Shown here: positions 1 to 7,507 of the stretch, one piece after another | Layout: each line of letters begins with the position of its first letter | Numbering within the stretch: position 1 is the first letter of the stretch | Assembly: GCF_000718095.1 (NCBI RefSeq) | Contig: NZ_JOEI01000031.1 | Location: 172,147-236,146 of the forward strand | DNA length: 64,000 nucleotides | Direction of reading: 5' to 3' | DNA from: Streptomyces scopuliridis RB72 | GTDB lineage: Bacteria > Actinomycetota > Actinomycetes > Streptomycetales > Streptomycetaceae | Program-made: the position numbers and the translations under genes | Notes under the pieces: generated by a model | What the model was told of the DNA's origin: nothing | The model's database searches: none | Seen by the model: the letters and a program-made list of their open reading frames with translations, nothing else

Positions 1-379
1 GCGCCGCGGCGGCGGCGACCAGATACAGCCCCCGACGCTTGCGCTTGGCGCGCTTGACGGCGACCTCGTCGACCAGCCGGCCGAGCAGTTGCGGGCTGGG
101 CCGTACGGAGACGGAGGGGGTCGGCAGCTGTGCGAGGGGTACGGGCGGCGGGGTCAGCGGGGTGGGCGCGAGGAAGGGGTCGGGATCGTCCGCCAGCATG
201 GCCAGCATCGGTTCCATCCCGGAGAACTCCTCCAGCTGGACGGCGCAGATCCGGCAGCCGGCCAGATGCGCCTCGAAGGCCGTGGCCTCGGCATCGTCCA
301 GAATTCCGAGAACGTACGCTCCGACGGCTTCATGCACAGTACTTTCGTCGCCCAGTCCGTACTGCTCGTGCGTGGTCAT
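1..379 (-). CDS. Anti-sigma factor, zinc-binding (partial, cut by window edge)
   Basis: Negative regulator of the ECF sigma factor encoded just upstream. The visible part begins MTTHEQYGLGDEST and carries the zinc anti-sigma (ZAS) signature His-x3-Cys-x2-Cys (EAHLAGCRIC) near residues 37-46, followed by a Pro-rich linker and a basic stretch leading into a hydrophobic Ala run at the window edge, which looks like the start of a membrane segment. The start codon overlaps the stop of the sigma gene by 4 bp (ATGA), so the two are translationally coupled, as usual for sigma/anti-sigma pairs. The C-terminal extracytoplasmic part lies outside the window. By position near nnaR-narK it may correspond to rsuA of S. 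coelicolor; that is inference from remembered gene order. Confidence 0.88.
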   Translation of the reverse strand, partial: MTTHEQYGLGDESTVHEAVGAYVLGILDDAEATAFEAHLAGCRICAVQLEEFSGMEPMLAMLADDPDPFLAPTPLTPPPVPLAQLPTPSVSVRPSPQLLGRLVDEVAVKRAKRKRRGLYLVAAAAA

Positions 380-963
380 GCCGAGACCCCCCTCTCCTCC
401 AACGCGAGCTTCATCGAACGTAGTGCGTAGAACACACGGGAACGCACGGTCCCGCTGGGTATGCCGAGCGTCTCGGCCGCCTCGTTGACCGTGCGTCCCT
501 TGAAGTACGTCTCCACGAGTACTTCCCGGTGGGCAGGGGTCAAATCCTCAAGCGCGTCCGAGAGCGTCATCAGCCACAACGCCTTGTCGATCTCGTCCTC
601 CGCGGGCATGACCTCCAGCGGCGACGGGTCGACCTCCTGCGGCCGGGCCTGCCGGCTGCGGTGACCGTCGATGACGATGCGCCGGGCGACCGTCACCAGC
701 CAGGGTCGGACAGAGCCGGTCGCCCGATTGAGCTGACCGGCATTCTTCCAGGCACGGATGAGCGTTTCCTGTACGACGTCCTCGGCCCGCTGGCGGTCGC
801 CCGCGACGAGACGCATGACGTAGGCGAGCAGCGGTCCGGCGTGTTCCCGGTAGAGGGCGCGCATCATCTCCTCGTCGGGGACGGGGGTGTTGGCGCGCGG
901 TGCCGCGCTCCGGTGTCGGGCCCGGTGAGGGCGGTCATCGGCCACGGCCGCATCTTTGCGCAC
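376..963 (-). CDS. ECF RNA polymerase sigma factor (SigL/SigU-like)
   Basis: Extracytoplasmic-function sigma factor of 195 residues, directing RNA polymerase to a small regulon, probably an envelope stress one. Region 2 (RALYREHAGPLLAYVMRLV, then AEDVVQETLIRAW) occupies about residues 35-95, and region 4 (LTPAHREVLVETYFKGRTV, then an HTH with GIPSGTVRSRVFYALR) about 138-190. Start chosen at GTG 963, preceded by GGGAGG five bases upstream. The first 28 residues are a non-conserved extension. It is co-transcribed with and overlaps the downstream anti-sigma gene. Gene order suggests it could be sigU, but the sequence alone only supports ECF family membership. About 275 bp of non-coding DNA lies upstream. 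Confidence 0.93.
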   Translation of the reverse strand: MRKDAAVADDRPHRARHRSAAPRANTPVPDEEMMRALYREHAGPLLAYVMRLVAGDRQRAEDVVQETLIRAWKNAGQLNRATGSVRPWLVTVARRIVIDGHRSRQARPQEVDPSPLEVMPAEDEIDKALWLMTLSDALEDLTPAHREVLVETYFKGRTVNEAAETLGIPSGTVRSRVFYALRSMKLALEERGVSA

Positions 964-1238
964 CTAAACCTCCCGGTCGAGACCTTCATGGCTGCTTCTC
1001 CCTCATCACTACGGAAGCCCGAGGGAGGCCACTCAACGGCCGACGCAAAAACTTTCAAGATCTTTTAGCTGGAGAGCGCGGCGAAGCGAGACGGCATGGG
1101 CGGGTTCGCGCCGGTCCGGGGCCCGTGCGGGATTGATGGAGGACACGTGGAGGACATGTCTCGAACTCGCATAGATACCGTGCGGTAGTTGTCTGAAAAT
1201 CGCGCAACAACCTTACGGAAAGGCCCGGCTGAGCCTCC

Positions 1239-1844
1239 TCAGGACTGCGCGAGAGCCACCCTGCGGCGGTGTCTGGCGACCCGCTCGCGGTTGCCGCACA
1301 CCTCGCTGGAGCACCACCGGCGGCGCCGCCCGCGCGAGGTGTCCAGATAGACGCGCCGGCAGCTGTCGCCCTCGCACTCCCGCAGCCGGGCCCGCGCGTC
1401 GGGATCGGTGAGCAGTTCGACCGCGTCCCTGGCGACGGCGGCCAGCAGCGCGTCGCACTCGGGCTCGGCGCTCAGCGCCCGTACGAGATCGCCGCCCTCG
1501 TCCCGTACCGCCCTGATGCCCGGCGGCGCCGCCGCGGCCAGTGTGTTCACCCGCTCCAGCGCGCCGGCGGCGTCCCGTCCGTCGATCTCGGCGTGCACCA
1601 ACTGTCCGACCCTGTCGCGCAGTTCGGCGAAGGACCGGACCCAGCGGGCGTCGACCCCCGCGAGCGGTGTCCCTTCGGGCACCAGCCCCGCGCCGATCAG
1701 CCACCGGCCGAGCGGTACGGCGCCGTCGAGCCGCTCCCGGCCTCTGGAGGTCCGTTCTCCGGTGGCCACCAGATCCAGGCAGATACGCCCGGAGTCGAAC
1801 CGCCACTCGTACGCGCCCATGCCCGCCGCCGTGCCCGCCGTCAT
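1239..1844 (-). CDS. CGNR zinc-finger / ABATE-domain putative regulator
   Basis: A 201-residue protein of the CGNR family, thought to be stress-related transcription factors. The N-terminal ABATE-like domain (about residues 12-150) starts with the typical FDSGRICLDLVAT block. The C-terminal zinc finger has Cys-x4-Cys (RECEGDSCRRVY) and the name-giving WCSSEVCGNRERVARHR block around residues 153-196, both conserved in the family, followed by a basic tail likely to contact DNA. Start is taken at ATG 1844; Met9 (1820) is an alternative because ABATE similarity begins just after it. It stands alone between the sigma operon and a GNAT gene. The target promoters are unknown. Confidence 0.85.
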   Translation of the reverse strand: MTAGTAAGMGAYEWRFDSGRICLDLVATGERTSRGRERLDGAVPLGRWLIGAGLVPEGTPLAGVDARWVRSFAELRDRVGQLVHAEIDGRDAAGALERVNTLAAAAPPGIRAVRDEGGDLVRALSAEPECDALLAAVARDAVELLTDPDARARLRECEGDSCRRVYLDTSRGRRRRWCSSEVCGNRERVARHRRRVALAQS

Positions 1845-1952
1845 GTGCCTGTCACCGCCTCGGGTTCACCGTGGGTGCCGTCCTCCCCAGAGTGCCTGCC
1901 CCGGGACGCGCCCGGAACCCCTGCTACCGGTGGCGGTTTCGCGGAAGGCTCG

Positions 1953-2483
1953 CTACCCGGCCGCGTTCGGCGGGCCGTTGTGCAGGATGCGTTCGAAGAG
2001 GTGGTGATCGCGCCACTCGCCGTGGATGTGGAGATAGCGCGACGCCGTACCGATCAGCTCGAAGCCGCTCTTGCGCAGCACGCGCTGCGAGGCGGCGTTG
2101 GCGAGGACCACGGCCGCCTCCAGGCGGTGCAGGCCCAGCTCGTCGCGGGCGGTGCGGATGACCTCCTCGACAGCGCCGGTCGCCAGGCCGCGGCCGGTGT
2201 ACTCGGCGTCGATCCAGTAGCCGAGATTCGCACTCCGAAACGGTCCCAGGACGATGTTGAGGAGGGTCGCCTCGCCGACGATCCGGGCGCCGTCCACCAG
2301 ATGCCAGCGCCGGACGGCGGGATCGGCGAGCCGGTTGGCCTGGGCCCTGGGGGTGTAGAAGTCGGCGGGGCGGTCCGGCTCCCAGGGACTCAGGTGGTCC
2401 CTGTTGCGGAGGAGTGCCTCGGCGACGAGTTCGGCGTCGTCCGGAGTGGCGGGCCTGAGGCGGATCGAGGAGTCGTGGGCCAT
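1953..2483 (-). CDS. GNAT family N-acetyltransferase (RimJ/RimL type)
   Basis: A 176-residue acetyl-CoA dependent N-acetyltransferase. The fold is recognisable from IRLRPATPDDAE at the N-terminus, the GYWIDAEYTGRGLATGAVEE segment (residues 88-107), which contains the acetyl-CoA pyrophosphate-binding R/G-x-x-G-x-A motif, and the ANAASQRVLRKSGFELIG block that is standard in RimJ-like enzymes. These enzymes acetylate N-terminal or small-molecule amines; the substrate cannot be read from sequence. It lies downstream of nnaR on the same strand with 87 bp between them, so read-through is possible but no functional link is evident. Confidence 0.88.
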   Translation of the reverse strand: MAHDSSIRLRPATPDDAELVAEALLRNRDHLSPWEPDRPADFYTPRAQANRLADPAVRRWHLVDGARIVGEATLLNIVLGPFRSANLGYWIDAEYTGRGLATGAVEEVIRTARDELGLHRLEAAVVLANAASQRVLRKSGFELIGTASRYLHIHGEWRDHHLFERILHNGPPNAAG

Positions 2484-2540
2484 CTTCGTACCGTACCCAC
2501 GAGCCGGCTACGTACCGTTCACGGGGCGGCTTCCGTCGCG

Positions 2541-2582
2541 CTCACACATCCGCCTCACACATCCGCACTCTCACACATCCGC
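2541..2582. repeat. Three copies of a 13-bp tandem repeat across the nnaR stop codon
   Basis: CTCACACATCCGC occurs at 2541-2553, 2554-2566 and 2570-2582. The third copy contains the nnaR stop codon (TGA on the minus strand at 2571-2573), so the two others look like slippage duplications of the gene end. Confidence 0.9.
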
Positions 2583-3710
2583 GTACTTGGAGTCGGCCGA
2601 CGGGTCCAGCGCGAGCCGGTAGCCGCGCTTGACCACGGTGTGGATCAGCTTGGGGGCGCCCAGCGCGGTCCGCAGCCGGGCCATCGCGGTCTCGACGGCG
2701 TGTTCGTCGCGGCCCGAGCCCGGGAGCGCGCGCAGCAGGTCGGCCCGCGACACCACCCAGCCCGGCCTGCGGGTCAGCGCGTGCAGCAGCGCCATTCCGG
2801 CGGGCGGCACCGGCCGCAGATCGCCGTCGACCAGGACCGCGTGACCGCGGATCTCGACGCGGTGGCCCGCGACCGGCAGCGCCCTGGCGCGCCCCGGCAG
2901 CTCCGTACAGAGCACCTGGACGAGCGGCCCGAGCCGGAAGCGGTCCGGCTGGACGGTGTCGATGCCCTGGGCCTGGAGCGGCAGGGCCGTGACGGGCCCG
3001 ACGCAGGCGGCCAGTACGTCATGGTGCAGGGCGGCCAGCAGCTCCGGCAGCCGTCCGCGCTCACCCGCGCGCGACAGCAGGGAGGCGGCGGCGGGCGCGC
3101 TGGTGAAGGTGACGGCGTCCACGGCGCGGGCGACGGTCGCGTCGATGAGCCGGTCGACCGGGGCGAGATCCTCCGGGGGCATCCAGCGGTAGACGGGTAC
3201 GACGACGACATCGGCGCCGCCGGCCCGTAGCGCCTCCACGAACCCGGGCAGCGGCTCGCCATGCAGCTGGAGCGCGATCCGGCGGCCCTCGACACCCTCC
3301 CCGAGCAGCCGGTCGAGGACCTCGGCCATCGACTCGGAGCTGGGCGACCACGCCTCGGTGAGCCCGGCGGCGCGGATGGCGCCCTTGACCTTGGGCCCGC
3401 GCGCGAGCAGTTCGACGCCGCGCAGACAGGAGAGGAGTTCCTCGCCGTGGCCCCATCCGTCGGCGGCCCCGATCCAGCCGCGGAAGCCGATGGCGGTGGT
3501 CGCCACGACCACGTCGGGCACCTGGTCGATCAGCTCTTTGGTGGCGGAGAGCAGTTCCGTGTCATCGGCGAGCTGCACGATCCGCAGGGCGGGGGCATGG
3601 ACGACGGCGCCGCCGCGGCGCTGGAGCAGCGCGCCCAGTTCATCGGCGCGCCGGGCGGCGGTGACCCCGATCGTGAAGCCCGCGAGGGGGCCGTGCTGGT
3701 GACCGTCCAT
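2571..3710 (-). CDS. nnaR: NnaR-type nitrate assimilation regulator: HemD-like domain fused to winged helix
   Basis: Transcription factor made of an N-terminal uroporphyrinogen-III synthase (HemD)-like domain (about residues 10-265) and a C-terminal OmpR-type winged helix (about 285-370; LLHALTRRPGWVVSRADLLRAL, then HAVETAMARLRTALG and VVKRGYRL). In S. coelicolor this architecture is NnaR, which acts with GlnR on nitrite/nitrate assimilation genes; the HemD part is not thought to serve haem synthesis. The narK gene lies directly upstream on the same strand, supporting the assignment. A GlnR-box-like element sits about 125 bp upstream of the start (3835-3850). The stop codon lies inside the last of three tandem 13-bp repeats (2541-2582). 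Confidence 0.9.
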   Translation of the reverse strand: MDGHQHGPLAGFTIGVTAARRADELGALLQRRGGAVVHAPALRIVQLADDTELLSATKELIDQVPDVVVATTAIGFRGWIGAADGWGHGEELLSCLRGVELLARGPKVKGAIRAAGLTEAWSPSSESMAEVLDRLLGEGVEGRRIALQLHGEPLPGFVEALRAGGADVVVVPVYRWMPPEDLAPVDRLIDATVARAVDAVTFTSAPAAASLLSRAGERGRLPELLAALHHDVLAACVGPVTALPLQAQGIDTVQPDRFRLGPLVQVLCTELPGRARALPVAGHRVEIRGHAVLVDGDLRPVPPAGMALLHALTRRPGWVVSRADLLRALPGSGRDEHAVETAMARLRTALGAPKLIHTVVKRGYRLALDPSADSKYADV

Positions 3711-3834
3711 GCCTCTCCTCTCTCGCTTCCTCTCGCTCGCTCACCCCGCGTGGCGCCGGCAGGGTGCCGCGGAGCGTCATACGGATGGAGCGGCCGAGAC
3801 TGTCAAACACGCGTGACAGGCTCGGTCCCCATGC

Positions 3835-3850
3835 ATTTCCGCGACGTTAC
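3835..3850 (-). promoter_or_regulatory. GlnR-box-like site upstream of nnaR
   Basis: On the minus strand the sequence reads GTAAC-N6-GAAAT, close to the actinobacterial GlnR half-box consensus gTnAC-N6-GaAAC. Further 5-mers at the expected 11-bp pitch (GGACC, then GTCAC) follow toward nnaR, the second being a good match. Binding is inferred, not shown. Confidence 0.5.
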
Positions 3851-3912
3851 GTGCCACCGCCGGAGATACCGTCGCATACGTACCGCTTCGGACAGGGCCT
3901 GGGCGCCGGGCC

Positions 3913-5289
3913 TCACACCTCCGCGTAGCTGCGGGCGGGCTTCGCCGCCGTAGGTACGGGTCCGGCCGGGGCCCCGCGAAGGTATACCGCCCAGGTGAGG
4001 CAGAAACAGACGGCGTAGAAGAGCAGGAACGCGATGAACGCCGGGGTGCCGGTGGCCGCGGCCTGGAAGGACTGCCGGAAGGCGAGGTTGATGGCGAGCC
4101 CGCCGAGCGCCCCGACGGCCCCGATCAGCCCCATCGACGCCCCGGAGAGCCGGCGTCCGTACGCGGCGGCCGGCTCGCCCGTCAGCCCCCGCTCCACCGC
4201 CCTGGCGTGGAAGATTCCGGGGATCATCTTGTACGTCGACCCGTTGCCGAGACCGGTCAGCAGGAAGAGCGCGACGAACCCGACGAGGAAGACGGACAGC
4301 GATTCGGTCACCGACGCGAGGACGACGACGCCGGTCGCGACGGCCATCGCGGCGAAGGTCCCCAGGGTGATCCGGGCGCCGCCGTACCGGTCGGCGAGCA
4401 TGCCCCCGACGGGCCGTACGAGCGACCCGAGCAGCGGCCCGATGAAGGTGACCGAGGCGGCCTGGAGCGGGGTGCGTCCGAACTGGGTCTGGAGCACCAG
4501 ACCGAAGGCGAAGCTGTAGCCGATGAACGACCCGAACGTCCCGATGTAGAGCACCGACATGATCCAGGTGTGCCGGTCCCGTACGGCCTCCCGCGCGGCC
4601 CCCGTGTCATTGCGGACGGGCGCCAGATTGTCCATGAACAGCGCCGCGCACACCGCGGCGACGACGATCAGCGGGATATAGACACCGAGCACGATCCGCG
4701 GATGGGCGGCCCCGGCCGTCCCGATCACCAGCAGCCCGACCAGCTGCACGACGGGGACGCCGATGTTCCCGCCGCCCGCGTTGAGCCCCAGCGCCCAGCC
4801 CTTCTTCCGCAGCGGGAAGAAGGAGTTGATGTTCGTCATCGAGGAGGCGAAGTTGCCGCCGCCGATGCCGGTGAGCGCGGAGACGACCAGGAAGGTCGTG
4901 TACGAGGTCCCCGGCTCCATCACGGCGTACGCGGCGCCCGTCGGCAGGAGCAGCAGCAGGGCGCTGACGATCGTCCAGTTCCGCCCGCCGAACCGGGCGA
5001 CGGCGAAGGTGTACGGCACCCGCACGAGCGAGCCGACCAGCGTCGCCATGCCGATCAGGAAGAACTTTCCGGCCGGGTCGACGCCGTACTCGGGCCCCAT
5101 GAACAGGACCATGACCGACCACAGGGTCCAGATGGAGAAGCCGATGTGCTCGGAGAGCACGGAGTAGAGCAGATTACGGCGGGCCGTCCGCTCGCCGGTC
5201 TCCCGCCAGAAGTCGGTGTCCTCCGGATCCCACCGCTCGATCCAGCGGCCCCCTTTTCGTGCTGCGGTGGTGGTGGTCGGGGCAGTCAT
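3913..5289 (-). CDS. narK: Nitrate/nitrite transporter, MFS NNP family
   Basis: A 458-residue polytopic transporter that moves nitrate and/or nitrite across the membrane. Two NNP signature motifs are visible: GGGNFASSMTNINSFFP in TM5 and NAGGGNIGVPVVQ shortly after, the glycine-rich helices that shape the substrate path. About 12 hydrophobic segments are present. Start taken at ATG 5289, with a GTGGAGG ribosome binding site seven bases upstream; the reading frame stays open further upstream but without similarity. It is followed 200 bp later by nnaR on the same strand, and a GlnR-box-like element lies 64-79 bp upstream, consistent with nitrogen control. Confidence 0.94.
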   Translation of the reverse strand: MTAPTTTTAARKGGRWIERWDPEDTDFWRETGERTARRNLLYSVLSEHIGFSIWTLWSVMVLFMGPEYGVDPAGKFFLIGMATLVGSLVRVPYTFAVARFGGRNWTIVSALLLLLPTGAAYAVMEPGTSYTTFLVVSALTGIGGGNFASSMTNINSFFPLRKKGWALGLNAGGGNIGVPVVQLVGLLVIGTAGAAHPRIVLGVYIPLIVVAAVCAALFMDNLAPVRNDTGAAREAVRDRHTWIMSVLYIGTFGSFIGYSFAFGLVLQTQFGRTPLQAASVTFIGPLLGSLVRPVGGMLADRYGGARITLGTFAAMAVATGVVVLASVTESLSVFLVGFVALFLLTGLGNGSTYKMIPGIFHARAVERGLTGEPAAAYGRRLSGASMGLIGAVGALGGLAINLAFRQSFQAAATGTPAFIAFLLFYAVCFCLTWAVYLRGAPAGPVPTAAKPARSYAEV

Positions 5290-5352
5290 CACGCCTCCAC
5301 AGAGGGGAATCGAATGGTGGTTCCCGACCGTAGGGACGCCGCGTTTCGCCCC

Positions 5353-5368
5353 CGTTCCGTGAGGTGAC
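5353..5368 (-). promoter_or_regulatory. GlnR-box-like site upstream of narK
   Basis: The minus strand reads GTCAC-N6-GAACG, resembling the GlnR consensus gTnAC-N6-GaAAC, 64-79 bp before the narK start. A second AAACG 5-mer follows at the right pitch. The match is partial and needs binding data. Confidence 0.4.
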
Positions 5369-5386
5369 CGGCGCGCAACCTTGCTC

Positions 5387-6037
5387 TCACCCGCGCGCGG
5401 GGCGGGCTGTGAGCGTTCTGGTGCCCTTCCCGGGTCTAGGGCGTGTGTCGAACGGCCGGAGGCGGGTGGCGTAGTCGGCGGCCTGCGCGGCCAGATGGGG
5501 CGGCAGCGAGCTGCGCCGCGCCGCCTCGGCGATGTCCAGGACCGGCCAGTCGGCGCCGGTCGCGACGCCCGAGGGCGGGAGCGCGTGTACGCGGCGTACC
5601 TGCGGGCCCAACTCCTCGGCGAGTGCCAGCTGTTGGGCGGCGGACAGTTCCGAGCGCTCGCCCGCGTCCCCGTGGATACGGGTGCTGACCAGATACGGCC
5701 ACGAGGCGTCGGCGCCGTCGTACAGCCGCCCCTCCCCCAGCAGGCGGGGCGCGGCGATCTCCGGATCGGTGGCGACCAGCGCCAGCGCCGCGCGCTCGGC
5801 GGCATGACTCTCGCGCCAGGCCCCCGTCCCGCCGAACAGCTTCACCACCGCATCACCGTACAGAAAGGTGGGATAGGTCCCGCCGACACCGGACACCGGG
5901 TCGGGCCGGGCATCCGCGTCGACCAGATCGTGGCACGCCAGGACCTCGGCGGCGTACGGCCACCAGAAGCCGGTGTCCTCAAGACGCGAGACGTAGTCCC
6001 GGAGCGAGGCGAACGCGGGAGTGGGGGGTGTGGCCAT
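5387..6037 (-). pseudogene. Truncated aminoglycoside-phosphotransferase-like kinase, catalytic half missing
   Basis: The 216-residue frame from ATG 6037 resembles the first half of Streptomyces APH/choline-kinase-like phosphotransferases: TPAFASLRDYVSRLEDTGFWWPYAAEVLA, then YPTFLYGDAVVKLFGG (the ATP-binding Lys strand) and WPYLVSTRIHGDAGE, ending in the helix LPPHLAAQAADYATRLRPFD. In intact relatives the catalytic His-Gly-Asp loop and the Asp of the second metal site follow about there. Here the frame runs into an unrelated RPRPGKGTRTLTARPARG tail and stops. Only 97 bp remain before narK, too little DNA to hold the roughly 100-residue C-lobe in any frame, so a deletion rather than a frameshift is likely. 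The HGD inside RIHGDAGE lies too early to be the catalytic loop. Confidence 0.65.
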
Positions 6038-6089
6038 CCGTCCAGCTTCACCACCGCGCGATCCGGAGCGCAAACCCTTTATGGCGAAC

Positions 6090-6120
6090 GGCGCTGAACG
6101 GCGCTGAACCGGCGCTGAAC
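6090..6120. repeat. Tandem GGCGCTGAAC repeats upstream of lacI-type gene
   Basis: GGCGCTGAAC occurs at 6090-6099, 6100-6109 and 6111-6120, immediately before the palindrome at 6134-6147. They lie in the divergent region between the truncated kinase and the LacI-type regulator. Confidence 0.8.
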
Positions 6121-6133
6121 GGCGTTGCCTGTT

Positions 6134-6147
6134 ACGCCGAACGGCGT
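6134..6147. promoter_or_regulatory. Candidate operator palindrome for the LacI-type regulator
   Basis: ACGCCG-AA-CGGCGT is a perfect 6-bp inverted repeat with a 2-bp centre, about 128 bp upstream of the regulator start. LacI-family proteins bind such short palindromes and often autoregulate; binding here is inference. Confidence 0.4.
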
Positions 6148-6274
6148 GGCCCGCGCGTCCGTATGGGATTCTGTACGCGACAAGATCGAACACCGACTGT
6201 TCCCGCATGCCACCCCGAACTGGCGCGGTACCACCGCTTGTCGAGTGGACGGCACCCGGAGACGGAGGCGACTG

Positions 6275-7330
6275 ATGGCACGTACGACCACGTCCGGCGG
6301 GCGCAAGAACAAGCCGGCCACTCTGGCACTGGTCGCCCAACGGGCGGGCGTGTCACCCCAGACGGTGTCCAACGCGCTCAACTCCCCCGATCTGCTGGCC
6401 CCGCAGACCCTGGAACGGGTCCAGCGGGCGATAGCGGAGCTGGACTACCGGCCGCACCAGGCCGCGCGCTCGCTGCGTACCCGCTCCAGCCGGCTGATCG
6501 GCTACGGCGTCCAGGCGACGCCCGACGGGGTGTCCGGGCCGGTGATGGAACACTTCCTGCGCGCCTTCTCGGACTCCGCCAACGAGGCCGGATACCGCGT
6601 CCTGCTGTTCGCCGCGCCCGCGGACGCGGCGGACGAACCCGACTGCTACGCCGAGCTGTTGCGCGAGCAGTCGGTGGACGCGTTCGTCCTGAGCAACACC
6701 TACCGCGGCGACCCGCGCCCCGGCTGGCTGCGCAAGCGCGACATCCCCTTCGTCGCCTTCGGCCGCCCCTGGTCGGCCCGTTCGGTCGGCGACTGGGTGG
6801 ACGTCGACGGCGCCCACGGCACGGCGGCGGCCGTCGACCATCTCGTCGCCCTGGGCCACCGCAGGATCGCCTTCCTCGGCTGGCCGCGCGGCTCCGGCGT
6901 CGGCGACGACCGGGCCCAGGGCTGGCGCGACGCGATGCGCCGGCACGGCCTGTCCATCCGGGACCTGCGGGTCACCGCGAGGGACGACGTCGACGCGGCA
7001 CGCGACGCGGTCGCCCGCCTCTTCCCCACGGGCACCACGGCGGTCGTCGCGGCCAGCGACACCCTCGCCCTCGGCTGCTACCGCGCCCTGCGCGACAGCG
7101 GGCGCCTCCCGGGCCGCGACGTCGCGGTCGTCGGCTTCGACGACTCCTCCGCCGCCGCCCTGCTCTCCCCCAGCCTGAGCAGCCTCCGCCAACCCCTGGA
7201 AGAAGTCGGCCGCGCCTGCACCCGCCTGCTCCTGACCAGAATCGGAGACCCCGAGGGAACCCCGGAACACGTCTTGCTGGCACCGGAGTTGATAGTCCGC
7301 GAGAGCTCCGCGCTCCCGGTCGGGCGTTGA
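6275..7330 (+). CDS. LacI/GalR family transcriptional regulator
   Basis: A 351-residue repressor. The N-terminal LacI helix-turn-helix (residues 15-60: ATLALVAQRAGVSPQTVSNALN, hinge helix DYRPHQAARSLRTRSS) is complete and is followed by a periplasmic-binding-protein-like sugar sensor domain (LIGYGVQ to IVRESS). Start ATG 6275 has GGAGG seven bases upstream; an in-frame ATG at 6125 would add a non-conserved stretch and overlap the palindrome, so it was not used. No sugar transport or hydrolase gene is adjacent, so the regulon is unclear. The stop codon lies in the first of three 13-bp tandem repeats. Confidence 0.92.
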   Translation: MARTTTSGGRKNKPATLALVAQRAGVSPQTVSNALNSPDLLAPQTLERVQRAIAELDYRPHQAARSLRTRSSRLIGYGVQATPDGVSGPVMEHFLRAFSDSANEAGYRVLLFAAPADAADEPDCYAELLREQSVDAFVLSNTYRGDPRPGWLRKRDIPFVAFGRPWSARSVGDWVDVDGAHGTAAAVDHLVALGHRRIAFLGWPRGSGVGDDRAQGWRDAMRRHGLSIRDLRVTARDDVDAARDAVARLFPTGTTAVVAASDTLALGCYRALRDSGRLPGRDVAVVGFDDSSAAALLSPSLSSLRQPLEEVGRACTRLLLTRIGDPEGTPEHVLLAPELIVRESSALPVGR

Positions 7331-7360
7331 GGTCGGGCGTTGAGGTCAGGCGTTGAGGTC
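7322..7360. repeat. Three copies of a 13-bp tandem repeat across the lacI-type stop codon
   Basis: GGGCGTTGAGGTC occurs at 7322-7334 and 7335-7347, with a one-base variant at 7348-7360. The first copy contains the TGA stop of the LacI-type gene. Confidence 0.9.
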
Positions 7361-7507
7361 CAGCACGCGGACCGGTCGGCCGTCCGGTCGCATATCCCTC
7401 CCCCACAAGGAATTTGACGGTATGTCACCATCTGTTTCCGTTCCTCTGGGCATATGGATCCGACTCGCGTCCGGAACCGTCCGGAGCGCACGCGTACGGG
7501 GGACATC

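Noticed and set aside
1269..3230. Open plus-strand frame of 653 codons
   Set aside because: Antisense to the CGNR, GNAT and nnaR genes, each of which has clear domain motifs on the minus strand.
5387..6037. HGD in RIHGDAGE as catalytic loop of an intact phosphotransferase
   Set aside because: In the family the catalytic HGD follows the AAQAADYATRL helix; this HGD lies before it in the N-terminal half and lacks the following Asn.
7346..7410. Minus-strand MRPDGRPVRVLDLNA as the end of a lost gene
   Set aside because: Only about 15 codons, arising from the tandem repeat and flank; no similarity upstream in that frame.
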